DNA from: Botryosphaeria dothidea
Taxonomy: Eukaryota; Ascomycota; Dothideomycetes; Botryosphaeriales; Botryosphaeriaceae
NCBI GenBank assembly: GCA_011503125.2
Contig: WWBZ02000051.1
Location: forward strand, 3,658,001 to 3,722,000
Direction: 5' to 3'
Length of the DNA: 64,000 bases
Shown: one piece after another, positions 20,640-31,839 of the stretch
Position numbering within the stretch: position 1 is the stretch's first letter
Layout of the letters: each line of letters starts with the position of its first letter
The notes under the pieces: model-generated
Database searches by the model: none
Seen by the model: the letters and a program-made list of their open reading frames with translations, nothing else
Told to the model about the DNA's origin: nothing
Position numbers and translations under genes: made by a program

Positions 20640-23600
20640 ATGTCGTCTTCGAAGCCAATCATCGTCCTCAAGTCTTCGCAAGACTGGGATGAATGGTTCT
20701 TCATCGTCCAATCGCGTGCAAAGAAGGCTCGCTTATACGACTACATCGATCCAACCAAGGACTCACGTCCGCAACAACCAATCGCGCCCACCAAGCCTCC
20801 TCTACCAACAGGCAACATCACCGACGCGGATCGTGAGGAGCATAAGTGGAAGCGCGAGGACTATAAGGAGGATAAAAAGGAGTACGACAGGCAGATGCGA
20901 GAGCTCAATGACCTCTCATCACTCATTGAAGACTCAGTGTCTCAGCCACTGCTGCCGCTCCTGCGCAAGATCGAGGACTCTCATCCCTATGCGCAGTTGC
21001 GCGCTCTACAAGCTCGACTCCAACCTTCCGTCTCTACACAACAGGAGTTTATTCTCAACAAGCTCCGCGAGCTTGAGAAGCCTCCAACTACCCAGAGCAC
21101 TGAAAAGTGGCTCACATAATGGGAAGAGTGTGTATTCAAAGCACGCTCTCTTGGCCTCTCTGATGTCGAAGGCTCTCGAGGAGTAAATGCATTCCTCAAG
21201 CCTATCATGCAACACGACTCAGAATACGCTAGCCCTATCCTTCGTGAGCTGCGACTCGGTACTAAGACGCTTGACGTTTCAGATGTCATTGTCGATTATC
21301 GTGAGCATGCTCGCCAGAAGCAAGCGCTCATAACGAACAAGACTCATGCGACCTTCGCAGCTACTCTACGAGGCGAGGAGCAGCCGCAGAAGCCTCCTAA
21401 ATGCTTATGTGGACTCTTACACTGGTACTTCCAGTGCTTCTATCTCAATCCGAACGCGCCCAACCGTCCTGCCGACTTCAAACCAAACAAGAAGGTCCAG
21501 GATAAGATCCTTAAGCTCATGAAGAATGATAAGATCAAGACGCAAGTTGAGAATGTACTCAAGCGCGGTACACCGCCAACACCTCACACACAAGGTAATA
21601 AGGGTAAAGGCAAGGAGCCTAAGCCTGACACGCTTGCAAATGATGACAATAGTGATGACGAGCAAGGATCTATTAAGTCCTTCCCAGCCGTTGTTGCGTA
21701 GTCATTTGCTACGCACCGAGACTCGCGTCCAACCACGTTGGAGCTCTCATGGATCGCAGACACTGGTACCACTCATCACGTGTGTAACAGATATATGCGC
21801 AAAAGGTTTATCAAGACACGCAACGCAGGTCCAGATGACTTCGTGATCTGCGGTAACACGCGTGTGCCTATTAAGAGCTTCGGGAATGTCACAGTCAATG
21901 CCCGCAACGGAAAGAAGAGCAAGGTTATCACCCTTCGTGATGTAGCCTACGTCCCAGCATTCATGGGCAACTTAGTCTCCATTTCTAAGTGCAATGAGAA
22001 AGACGTTCATATGGACACTAAGAGTCTTCGACTCTACAAGGACGACACTATAGTGTGTGTCCTTACTCCGTCTGAAGGACAGTTCTTTCTTGAACTACAC
22101 CAAGCAGAGTCCGTACCAGCCATTACGAGTGCTGCGACCACCCGTAGTCTCCCAGCTGAACAGTGGCATGGAGTCTTTGCTCATGCCAACTACCACGCTA
22201 TCAAGGCGTTGCTCACAGCTGTTACCGGCGTAGAGTTCACGAACGACGTCGTGCCTGTTCACTGCGACACCTGCTCGCGAGCAAAAGCTCATTAGCTTAT
22301 TGCGCGAGACTCATCACCAGAGGAAGCTCGCAACGAGTCATTCTTCCGAGTCTCATTTGACCTCATCTAGATGACGCCCGCCTTCAATCAACACGAGTGG
22401 ATTACTCATATCGAGTGTATAAAGAGCAACTATGTCTTCACCCGCACCCATATGCTCAAATCAGACTGCAACACGCTCATTCTCGATATTCTAAGTATGA
22501 TCGAACGTCGCTTTGACGCTCTCACTGCGTTCTTTCGAACTGATGGCGAAAGATCACTTAACACCGCGTTTAAGGCTGAACTTAAGCGAAGAGGAATCAC
22601 AATAGAGGTCTCAGCACCCTATACACCTGCTCAGAACGGATATGCCGAGAGAACTGGTCAGTCTATTATCATCAAAGCACGAGCAATGCGTATCGGGGCA
22701 AACCTCCCTGAACGCCTATGGCCAGAGACAGTCCTGGCAGCAACGTACATACACAATCGGACGCCAAGTAAAGTCCTCAAGTGGAAGACGCCCTTCGAGC
22801 TTGCTCATGGCATTAAACCAAACGTAGCTCACATGAGAGTCTACGGATGCAAGGCCTACGCCCTTAACAAAACCATCCCGCGTAGTAACAAGCTCCAAGA
22901 ACGAGCCCTCGTTGGCTATCTTGTTGGGTATGACTCCACCAACATCTACCGGATATGGTATCCACCAGGGGACCGTATCATCCGCTCAAGAGACGTCAGT
23001 TTTGACGAGTCATCAAAATACTCACCAGATGAGCAAGAGCAGTATCAAGAAATCGAGGATGTAGAAGAGGAGCCTCAGGAGGTAATTCCTCGCATCCGTC
23101 TGGGCTCTGAGGACCTCATCACGTCAGATTCGTCGTCCAGTGAAGATGAGGAGGTTACTCATGAGCAAGCCACTGATATAGAAGAACAACCTACTTCGTC
23201 ATCAGATGGACAACAACAAGGCATACTGCCTGATAAACCAGATGTACAACACACTCAACTACATACACCATCGCCGTCCACCACGGACAACAGCATACCA
23301 CACCCACCAAGCGATGACGTCTTGCCGTCACCTACTCTCAGAGACTCGCACACCTCAGGGGGTGAGGAAGACGAACAACAGCAAGAGGGACGCCTTGGTC
23401 GTCTCCTCCCTGGTCAATACGATACTGAGCCTGACCCAGGAGCAGCACGGGGCAATCGTGCACCCCTTGCAGCCAATATCAACGCGGACCCCAACCCGAA
23501 CCTTATCATCGAAGGTCCAAGGAATCGAAGAAGAGCTGCGCATGCCGCGAAGGTTATCAGTAACGCTCACTGTGAGCAGACCTTTCTCGCCGCGAGCATG

Positions 23601-25298
23601 TGTGCACTGCTTAAACACGCTCCTACGGGTAATCACGAGCAAATATCTCAACCTACTGCACACGAGGATCCTCCACCCTCATATCAGTTAGAGGAGCTTC
23701 CTCCTCTGCCACGCATTCATCGGGACGACCTTCCGCCCGAGCCTCGTTACTATAAGGACATCCTCAAACACCAACTCAAGCCTTATCTCTTTCAAGCACT
23801 CTACCGTGAGCTGCAGGAAGGCAATGGTAAGGGGGTGTGGATCGTTGTAGACGAGGATCAAGCACGCAAGGCCAACAAAGAGGTCATTCCTCTTACATGG
23901 GTCTTCAAATACAAATTCGATGAGAAGGGATATCTCACTAAGATCAAGGCACGAGTATGCGTACGAGGTGACCTCCAAGTCTCCTACCAAGACACATATG
24001 CGGCTACCCTTGCCTTCCGTATCTTTCGCACGCTTATGGCGATTGTCTGCGCATTCGACCTCGAGATGTGGCAATACGACGTCGTTAATGCCTTTCCTCA
24101 TGTCCCTCTCGATCAACCAACCTTCTGCCGAGCACCAGAAGGCATGACACTTCCTTATAGGAAGATCTTGTTGCTTAAGAAAGCTCTCTATGGGCTTAAA
24201 GAGTCGCCAGCGTTGTGGCAAAAGCACTTTCAAGCCACGCTCAAAGACCTGGGACTTAAGCCTGTGCCAGATGCTCCATGTCTCTACGCAAACGAGCACC
24301 TCTTTGTGTTCTTCTTCGTAGACGATATTATTATGGCCTTTCCTAAGAAGGATGAGCCATTCGCGCACGTATTCGAACAAGACCTCTTTCAGCGCTACGA
24401 GATGCGTAAGATAGGAGAAGTTCAGTGGTTCTTAGCTTTACGAATCGTCCGTGATCGAAGTAAGCAACTGCTATGGCTATCACAGGAGTCATACCTTACC
24501 AGCCTTAGGGCTAAATATAACGTCAAAGAATTATCGGTTGCCACGCCTCTTCCGATAGAGGACCTACCTACCCCAAATAACGAGGCTCATGCAACACCTC
24601 AAGACATCTACACGTTCCAGAGCAAGATGGGATCTGCCCAGTTCGCTGCTATTAGCACGAGACCTGATATAGGCCACGCCTGCTCAGCCCTCTCTGCGTA
24701 TTTGACGAACCCTTCTAAGCGACACCTCTATCTTGCACACCGCCTCCTAGAATATCTCGTAAACACGAAGGACCTCGCAATTATGTATAACGGCAACGTG
24801 GCAAATGATCAACGCATCTTCGTGCCTAGCAGTGATGCATCCTTCGCAAATAACACGGCCACACGCCGTAGTTACCAAGGATTACTTATAATGCTGTTCG
24901 ACGGACCCGTGGACTGGAAAGCCTCCAAGCAACCAACAGTGACGACCTCAACAACGGAAGCAGAGCTCCTCGCTCTATCAGAGACTGCTAAGCAAGCATA
25001 CTGGTGGAAACGCTTCTTCAGAGGCATCCAATTTGAGCCAGGTCACCTCGTTCAGATCGAGTGTGACAACACACAGACGCTCCGCCTTATGGAAGAGAAC
25101 GTCGGAAAGCTTGTTACGAAGCTTCGTCACGTTGATATCCATCACCACTGGCTTAGGCAAGAGACTCAAGCAGGCAACGTTCACTTCAAATGGACACCAA
25201 CAGCTCAGATGATCGCAGACGGTCTCACAAAGCCGTTAACAAAGCAAAAGCACGCCCACTTTGTGCAAGGCTTAGGCCTCTCATTACTACAACAGTGA
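20640..25298 (+). pseudogene. Copia gag-pol frame with four in-frame stops
   Basis: A single reading frame throughout, without frameshift, broken by TAA at 21117-21119 and TAG at 21699-21701, 22293-22295 and 22368-22370. Gag carries a CCHC-like knuckle (CLCGLLHWYFQC). The aspartic protease site is WIADTGTTHH. The integrase zinc region (HANYH...HCDTC) precedes the D,D,E core (FDLI, FFRTDGE, PYTPAQNGYAER). RT shows DVVNAFPHVPLD, LYGLKESPALW and FFFVDDII. RNase H shows SSDASFANN, TTEAELLAL, ECDNTQ and a C-terminal ADGLTKPL. All catalytic residues that I can check are present, so loss of function rests on the stop codons alone. Confidence 0.92.
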
Positions 25299-25429
25299 TT
25301 ATAAGCGTACACACCGCTTAAACCAGATTATCACCATTTTATTTATATATTTCGGTAATCACGTTCCTTTCACACTGTTAAAGGTCAACACTAAGCAGAT
25401 TATCGCGCACTGCCCGATCGGACACCACG

Positions 25430-25440
25430 CGAAGGGGGTG
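25430..25440 (+). promoter_or_regulatory. Polypurine tract
   Basis: The purine-rich gaagggggtg ends exactly at the 3' LTR, the expected place for plus-strand priming. Confidence 0.7.
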
Positions 25441-25588
25441 TGTTGGAAATCACGTGTTTTGCATATTGCTTTTGCAACACCAGATAGCTTAGTCACTCAC
25501 TTACGTATATAAGGAGGGTGGGCCACCTACGCCCTTCCTCCTCATGCCAATCATCAATAGATCATCATTGTTCATCAACATACCAACA
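25441..25588 (+). repeat. 3' LTR (148 bp)
   Basis: Identical by eye to 20184-20331 over its full length. Confidence 0.95.
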
Positions 25589-25593
25589 CATGG
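25589..25593. repeat. Target-site duplication, right copy (CATGG)
   Basis: Matches 20179-20183 exactly and follows the CCAACA end of the 3' LTR. Confidence 0.9.
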
Positions 25594-26148
25594 GAATGGG
25601 CATCCTTCGGCGCATCGCGGAAAAGCCTTCGCACAACGAATCCGATAGCGGCTCAGCGCTCTACGTACTGGCTACAGATTCCCTATCGTTTCGCGTTACC
25701 CATGATCATGGCTTCAACTGCGCTACATTACATGACGTCGCAAGTAATGTACTTTGCCGTAATCCGAGTTTACGCCAATAATGTCACTGCGGCGCTTCAA
25801 GCCGGAGGAGGACAAGAGCGTATCGTCAAGCAGGACGTCTCAGGCCTCGGCTTTTCTGATGCAGCACTGTTGGCGCTTGCTATTTGTGCAAGTCTATTCA
25901 TCACAGTGACTCTGGTTTTAGGAAGCCGGGTGCAGAAGTCGAGGCTGCCACCTGTGAAGGTCTGCAGCGCGGTGCTTGCCGCGGCATCTCACCGTCCAGA
26001 ATGGGATGATGCTGCGCACGAGAAACAGGTTCAGTGGGGAGAGTTTGTCAGTCTGAGGGCTCAAGGCGATACTGGGGAAATTGTGGGGCATTGCTGTCTT
26101 ACCAGCGAAGCGGTCGTGACGCCAGAAGAGGAAAATTTGTACATGTAG

Positions 26149-26829
26149 TCAGCGGTAGATATTTTCACGGTCATGCATCACACGTACGAAGTAGCAATGC
26201 TCGTGTTAAATAGTCTCCACGAATCACGAATTAAAAACTCACAGTGAATATCAGTTATACCGTGAGGGCCACCGGAAAGGCAGAGGTGAACAAAAACAGG
26301 ACTGAAGCAGACGATCTTATCTGCACGCGGAAGATCTCCCAAATCTCATCCTATGCACGAAGATAGAGCCACCTGTAGCCCAGACAAAGGGTATTTTCGT
26401 CAAGCACTCCCTTCTCGAGGTGCGTGCATGGGGTCGACTTCCTCCTCAAAGACGGTGGAAGTATTGCTGCAAACTCTAGTCAACCAGCACTGACATCCTC
26501 GCAAACGAAGATGGTCATGGTGAAAATTTCGCGAAAAGGCGTCTTCATTGTCGTGACCTAGCCTCCACGATGGGATGCACGGGATGTATGAAAGAGGGTG
26601 GCTCTCCGACGGCGTCCTGTCTCCTTGTTTTACCGATATCCATGTTCCCGTCAACAGCCTTCCGGTGTGGGTAGTCAACGCGCTATCTTGGTGTTTCCAT
26701 TACCGCCTTGCTGGACGTTGGCTGTTAGGCGCTCTATCCAGCAGGTTTGTAGAGAGTCGTTCGATCGAACTCCGCCGTTCGTATTACAAGAATAACGTCA
26801 GTCTGCCGTGCTTCATCCCTCCAAAGGAT
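26149..26829. other. Unassigned sequence inside the inverted repeat
   Basis: About 680 bases after the DUF6536-like stop. Short open frames on both strands, none with a recognisable motif. Confidence 0.3.
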
Positions 26830-27028
26830 ATTGATGGATGTGGTGCGAAAGGATGATCGATTGAAGAGAGAGTTGGCAGGGGTTGATATACCCAACTGCC
26901 AAGCTCTGCTCGTTAAGCGAGCTATTAGAGCTAATCTGCCACTGGTCTTGGAGATATGAGTGAACAAAGAGAACAAAGGAGGAGTCATTCCAGGCCCATG
27001 GCCTCCATTACAGTCCATGCATTCCATC
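26830..27028 (-). repeat. Right arm of the 199-bp inverted repeat
   Basis: Reverse-complement partner of 19428-19626 with two mismatches. An open frame runs through this arm, but it has no recognisable domain and is probably incidental. Confidence 0.9.
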
Positions 27029-27204
27029 AGATATGTATGTACATCGCTAACCCGTTACATGGTTCGGTCCTCCAAAAAAAAAATTTGAGCTATATAAACG
27101 GGCTACGTGCTAGAATTTAATTTGGTAAAAAAATTGTATCTCTCCGATGGGGAATCTATTTATTGTTAGTTACGCAGTGTGCCGCGAAGTTCGAACGTAT
27201 GACC

Positions 27205-27307
27205 TTACCGAACCCCGGTCTCCCGCGCTTGTAACGATACGCTTATTCTGGCAACTTGCCAGGGTGGCAGTGACAAGCGGAAATCATGACCACTAGACCA
27301 TCGAAGA
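27205..27307 (-). other. tRNA-Asp-like relic with a ~43-nt insertion
   Basis: On the minus strand a 5' half reads like a tRNA-Asp: acceptor strand TCTTCGATGG, D-arm GGTCTAGTGGTCATGA, anticodon arm CCGCTTGTCAC with anticodon GTC. About 43 bases later a 3' half resumes with GCGGGAGACCGGGGTTCG, then breaks within the T-arm. It could be a tRNA pseudogene, an intron-bearing tRNA with a damaged 3' end, or the head of a tRNA-derived SINE. It is not a functional tRNA as it stands. Confidence 0.5.
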
Positions 27308-27720
27308 GGTGGAACGCATTTCAAGGCGTCGATGGTGGTGTTGTGAAATTCCCAGCTGACTTCAAGGATTAAGAAGAAAAATAATTGGTTCTATGGACTG
27401 TGCGGAGGAACAAAACAGTTCCGCATCACATGCGTCGACGATACTGGGTGTGCATTGAAGACTGAAAGTTTTTCCAATGGCAGAGACATCTACCGCTCAT
27501 CCACCCTTTTTTGGACCTCACTACGGATTGAAGTGTTCCTTGCTGCGCCCAAGTCCGGTTGTTACCCACCGGCGCAAAAAGGACGCCTCTGGACCGGCGC
27601 CGTCTCGGCTCACGGTTCAACCCCTGAACCCGCCCGCCCACTCTTTGTCCGTCCGGCAAAACGAAAAAACTGTGCAACGCTTGCAGCGGGGCACGCCAGC
27701 ACAGCGCAACGCAGAAAAAT

Positions 27721-27829
27721 GCGTCGGCCGGGAATCGAACCCGGGGCTCATCGATACTCAATTTGCAACCGATTTGCTGACACGACATCGGCCGTGACAA
27801 CAGAACTGACCACTAAATGATGGCAACGA
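27721..27829 (-). other. Second tRNA-like relic with an intact B box
   Basis: The minus strand carries a D-arm-like ATTTAGTGGTCAG and an anticodon-loop-like TTGTCAC, then a spacer, then CCCCGGGTTCGATTCCCGG, a perfect T-arm with the pol III B-box GGTTCGATTCC. The acceptor ends do not pair well. The layout (Asp-like 5' half, displaced 3' half) repeats that of the relic 0.4 kb to the left. Confidence 0.5.
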
Positions 27830-28580
27830 TGAATTTTACCACTAAACCACCAACGCTGTTATACTTGACATATATTATTATGATACTGGTTTTAATACAT
27901 ATTCATATATATTTGCAAAAAGACAAGTCAGCAGGGGAGCGAGCAAGCGCACGACTGGTCACTGGGCAGTGGAGGGCTTAGAAGCGTCGTCGAATGATGG
28001 AGTGAGGTCTACAAAGCGAGAAACAGAAAAAGTTATTGTGCGCAGGAGGGGGAAGTTAACTTACAGGACGGCGTCCGTCCTGTTCCGTCTCGTCATTCTT
28101 TACTGCGAACTGACAGTGGATGTCGGATACTTATCAAGGATAACGAGACTGGGACGGATGACACCCTTGGGAATAGCTGAAATTGCCGTTGAACAGCACA
28201 CATGGTGCTCGGGAGCGAGTGGTGGATTGAGATGCCGTGGATTGCTTCGTGAATGGTCACTTTGCAAAGCCACAAACACAGCGCTATTATAAACAAGACA
28301 AATACGTGACGTAGATAAGATGAGGAGCTCATGGGGATCCATAACAATAATGATGACTGATGGTATGGGAATGCTGGTGAATGTGCCAGTGTGTGCGACG
28401 TCGCTTTGGCAATTTTCTAGTTCCTGACCTTAGAGCTCCGATTCTTTAAGTTCCCATCTTCATCTTCGAAAAATCGAGCTCGAGCATGGACTATTAAGTG
28501 AACCTCGCAGAACTGTCTTTCATCAAGGACAGCCTGCATGGAATTCTCAATGATATATTTAGTATACTAAATGGCTCTTG
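27830..28580. other. Intergenic region, no supported gene
   Basis: AT-rich near 27850-27920, otherwise unremarkable. Confidence 0.3.
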
Positions 28581-28585
28581 CAGAT

Positions 28586-29074
28586 TGTTACGGCGCAGCC
28601 TTCACAGGGTTCGAAAACAGCAGGATAAGAGGGCAAGTGGGTGAGCGCAGTCGTGGCGCGAAAAGGACCCACGCGAATCACGAGATCCACGTGACGCCAA
28701 GATAGTGCTCTCACTGCTCCGAAGGCGCTCGGACCAGAACACCACAGAGCACCCAGAGCAGGACAAGCTGCTCTGTCTGCTCCCAAGGTCACCGCCTCCT
28801 CGGAGGACAGAGCAGATAGATCAGAAACAGATTGCAGACACTCTCTACGTGTATATAAACCACACTCCTTAGATAGCTTTGACCTGTGTGGTCAACTTCA
28901 ATAACAATTTAGCACCAATTGTTAGTGACAAGGCCTTCGCACGCAGTGCTTAGTCTTCAGTCGTCTACTCGTTCCTCACGTACCTCTTCTTGTACCCACT
29001 CAAGGAAAACCCCTCGACAGGTTTTCTCCCTCTTTGGTGTTTGGATCCTTAGAGGCAGAGGCCCGCTCGTTACA
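28586..29074 (+). mobile_element. Solo LTR (489 bp), probably Gypsy-type
   Basis: Begins TGTTACGG and ends CTCGTTACA. Flanked by CAGAT on both sides (28581-28585 and 29075-29079), a 5-bp target duplication. A TATA-like tatataaacc lies near 28853. No internal element region or second LTR is present, as expected after LTR-LTR recombination. The orientation follows the TATA position and is tentative; the Gypsy assignment is a guess from the TGTTAC...GTTACA ends. Confidence 0.75.
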
Positions 29075-29079
29075 CAGAT

Positions 29080-30650
29080 ATATTAGTAGCAACGCTTTAT
29101 CTTCACTACGAGTTTCAAGTAAAGCTTAACTTTGAATATACTTTATAAACGGATAATCTTACTACCGCAGTCCTCTTCAATCAGGCATTATGCCTAACTT
29201 GCCGCTGTGCTACCGCCAACCAGAAGTGGTACAACGATCCCACGGTAGCGGCCTGTAATGAAGTCAATTCTTCGGGTTCTAGCTTTTTAACGACCGATAG
29301 GAATTATATTTAAATATTAGGTTCTTTTATGTCTTGATTTTTTTTTATATATCAATATATAAAGTGTCGACATCATCATCGCGCTTCTCCACTACCGCAT
29401 CACGTCTTTCTCAATCCGCAAGCTCAGTGACAATCCTCTGTCCAAGAGGCTGGCAGTGGCTCATGAGACCTTCGGTTGTGGACCTCGGCGACAACCCTGA
29501 GTCTACGAAGCTGGTCGCAGTGGATTCGCATGGTTAAGGTTTTGAACATGATCAGGTACATTGGAGTGAACACGTCGAGTGCTCTGTCAGCTTCTCCAAC
29601 TCGCCGAACGACCTCGTCCCACGGCTCTCCCTCGGGGTTTTGAACACAATCAAGTATATTGGTGAGCTCTCGAAGCTCACACGAGCGAGAGCCAGAAGAT
29701 TCTCGACAAGCTTCTGAACTGCTGTGTCACGGTCTCACACCCATCAGAGAGCCTCGACCATCCCTCTGGCCACCACGCTCGTCAACGACGATCCGGGAAA
29801 CTCGGATGTCGACCAGCGCTACTCCATTCCTTGAAACCTTACAACTGGAGTAGGTAGTTTCGGCCGTCTGGCGAGGGCCATGGGTTTCTCTATGCGCTTT
29901 CGCTTCAACAACGGTCGTATTGTATCCTGAGAGTCCGAGCCGGACCTGACGCGTTTCCGCAATCCCGCAACCGTTCCCTAAATCTTGCTCTGCAAACACA
30001 AGCACTGGGGCATGCGAACATTCCGTGCGATGTTCTCCTGGCTGCATGCCCGAATATGAAAGCCATATCGGTCTTCGGACGAGGACTTTTGTGTTTCATG
30101 TGGGCGCAAGACCAGGAGATCACTGGCCCTGGTGAGTCTGCAACATGCTCTCCCTTATCGAATTTACTTCGCTACACACTGCAGGGCAAGCGCACCGGTG
30201 ATGCCCTCGTCAAGACACTCGCGGCCTGTCCCTTGAGAAGTCTGCGTAGCCTAAGCACTACACCGACGACAACGGAGTCTAGCTTGACGACTCTGCCGAC
30301 CGCCCCTCGTCTAGGGGCTCAGAATCCGACAAGAACAATGGTTAGGTTGAGTAGAGGACGGCGGGGGACATCACACAGTATTTGGTAATTTGGACATGAT
30401 CAAGTACAACTTGATCTCCATGTCTTGGAAACGCCATCTTTTGGGATTGAAGATTGGATTGCGCAGTGAGAGGAGTGCAGGAAGGCAGATGCAAGTCAGT
30501 ATCATCTTCCACAACATCCGCGACTGAACACATAATCAGTTATCGTCTCTGACTGATCGGTAATGAAATTCTTTCTCGATTTACATACAGTACTAGGACA
30601 AAAGTTCTCGCGCGGGCGCTTCCGAAGCGATAACCCTTATACCCCATCAA
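29080..30650. other. Repeat-like, gene-poor sequence
   Basis: Several related short segments recur: ttttgaacatgatcaggtac near 29539, ttttgaacacaatcaagtat near 29638, and ttggacatgatcaagtac near 30387. This suggests a decayed repeat. No domain recognised in any frame. Confidence 0.35.
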
Positions 30651-30739
30651 TTCACTGATTCTCAACGCATGCTTCCTAGCTCTTATACTAAGTTGTTTTT
30701 AAGTTAAAATTGAGTAAGAAGAAGGATGCTAGTATTATT

Positions 30740-31839
30740 TCTTTGCTAATACTTGGTATGCCAGCCCTCTACTGCGATAACTGCCTTACACCTACGCTTT
30801 ATACTACCTAATATAGAGTTAAATAAAGATTATAGCAAAGCCTCCCATACTTCCCGTAATGCTTCTCCCAGCTTCTCTCTAACAAAATCTACTAATCCGG
30901 TTAAGTATTTAAGCTCTGGATGTAGCCCTAATACCTTAGACTTTAAATAAAACCAGATATATTCAATTGGATTTAAATCCGGGCTATAAGGTAGCTAATC
31001 TAATAGATTTATCCGCCTTCTTTTAAACTATTCCCTAACTTTTATTATAGTATAAATTAGAGTGTTATCCTGCATAAAAGTCATACCTCTTCTATGCACT
31101 TTTGGTATATTTTCCTCGAGAACCTTAAGATAAGAGTTAGCTAGATAGCCACCTCTCTTAGCTAAAGGATCACGTACTATTACGTTTAAAGGAGACATTC
31201 CTCGTAAGCCATAAAAGCCTACCCATACCATGATGGATATATTTATTCCTTTTTTATATGGTTGGACTATTTGGAGGTCCCATTTTTGGCTAGGAGTGCG
31301 AAAGCACCACTCCCTTTTTTGGCCCTTTCCTCGCTCTACAAGCACTCATCTGACCAGATAATTTTCTTCCATTGCGTCTCGGTCCAGTCTATATGCTTAA
31401 GTGCCCAGGTAAGTCGGATAGTAGCATGCTCCTCCGTAAGTTCCGGGCGGCCAGCTGCACGTCATTTCTTAATATTGTAGGTGTCCAAGAGTCGAGAGAT
31501 GGTCCAGTCATGGCAGGTCACACCTGTGACTTCCCGGACCTCTTGGTACGTGAATTTTGGGTTGGCTCGCACCACGCGTAGAATATGTCGCTTGTCGGTT
31601 TCTGAAAGATATTTTGGCCGGCCAGTCCGTAATTGGGAGCGCCCTTCGTTGCGTAATGGCGCGAGCTGCATAGTCGAGCGTACCGAAGATTCAGGCACGC
31701 CCAGGTGCTTCTAGAACCAGGTAGGCTTCTTGCCAAGAGCCTTGCAGGCAAGTAAAATTCCTCGCTGATGTGGAGAGTAGTGTTGATTGGGAGTATGTGT
31801 GCCAAAGAGCTCTTTGAGAGGAGTGCGTTGTGGTGCCAT
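30740..31839 (-). pseudogene. Tc1/mariner transposase relic
   Basis: The minus-strand frame begins with an ATG at 31839. An HTH region follows (RTGRPKYLSETDKRHILRV; TYQEVREVTG). The DDE core has the first D in IIWSDE, the second in FMQDNT and the E in PDLNPIEYIW, whose spacing fits Tc1-like elements. It is broken by a TAG about 42 residues in, a TGA after TYNIKK, and a frameshift just after IIWSDEC. The 3' half (30740-31200) is strongly AT-rich. Terminal inverted repeats were not found by eye. Clearly dead. Confidence 0.85.

Larger units (their letters stand above)
20184..25588 (+). mobile_element. Full-length Copia (Ty1/Copia) LTR retrotransposon, 5405 bp
   Basis: Two identical 148-bp LTRs with TGTTGG/CCAACA ends enclose a primer site, one gag-pol frame and a purine tract, and a 5-bp target duplication flanks the whole. 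Domain order is gag, protease, integrase, RT, RNase H, which defines Copia rather than Gypsy. Identical LTRs mean insertion was recent. The gag-pol frame carries four in-frame stops, so this copy is probably not autonomous. It interrupts a DUF6536-like gene in the sense direction. Confidence 0.95.
19641..26148 (+). pseudogene. DUF6536-like membrane protein gene, 5'-truncated and split by a retrotransposon
   Basis: The left part (19641-20183) includes ITLSDAIASFL and NTRGMCLLSH, then IIANTPQLLVSLAYVLVNRL. The right part (25594-26148) includes YWLQIPYRFALP, LHYMTSQVMYFAVIRVY and HCCLTSE. These occur in the order I recall for fungal DUF6536-containing multipass membrane proteins. Without the element and one copy of the 5-bp duplication, both parts share one frame across the insertion point. 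The N-terminal part expected in the family is missing: homology begins within ~20 bases of the inverted-repeat arm, and stops lie between the first two left-hand blocks unless an intron is invoked. A non-functional remnant; original function unknown. Confidence 0.75.

Noticed and set aside
20640..25298. Reassigned stop codons (TAA/TAG as Gln) as an explanation for the gag-pol stops
   Set aside because: Neighbouring host genes use TAA and TAG as normal terminators (for example stops at 37418 and 4091), so a variant code is not credible.
27455..27820. 121- and 106-aa frames with GIEPGAH/RESNPGL-like strings
   Set aside because: These strings are the usual translation of an antisense tRNA T-arm; the region holds a tRNA-like relic, not a protein gene.
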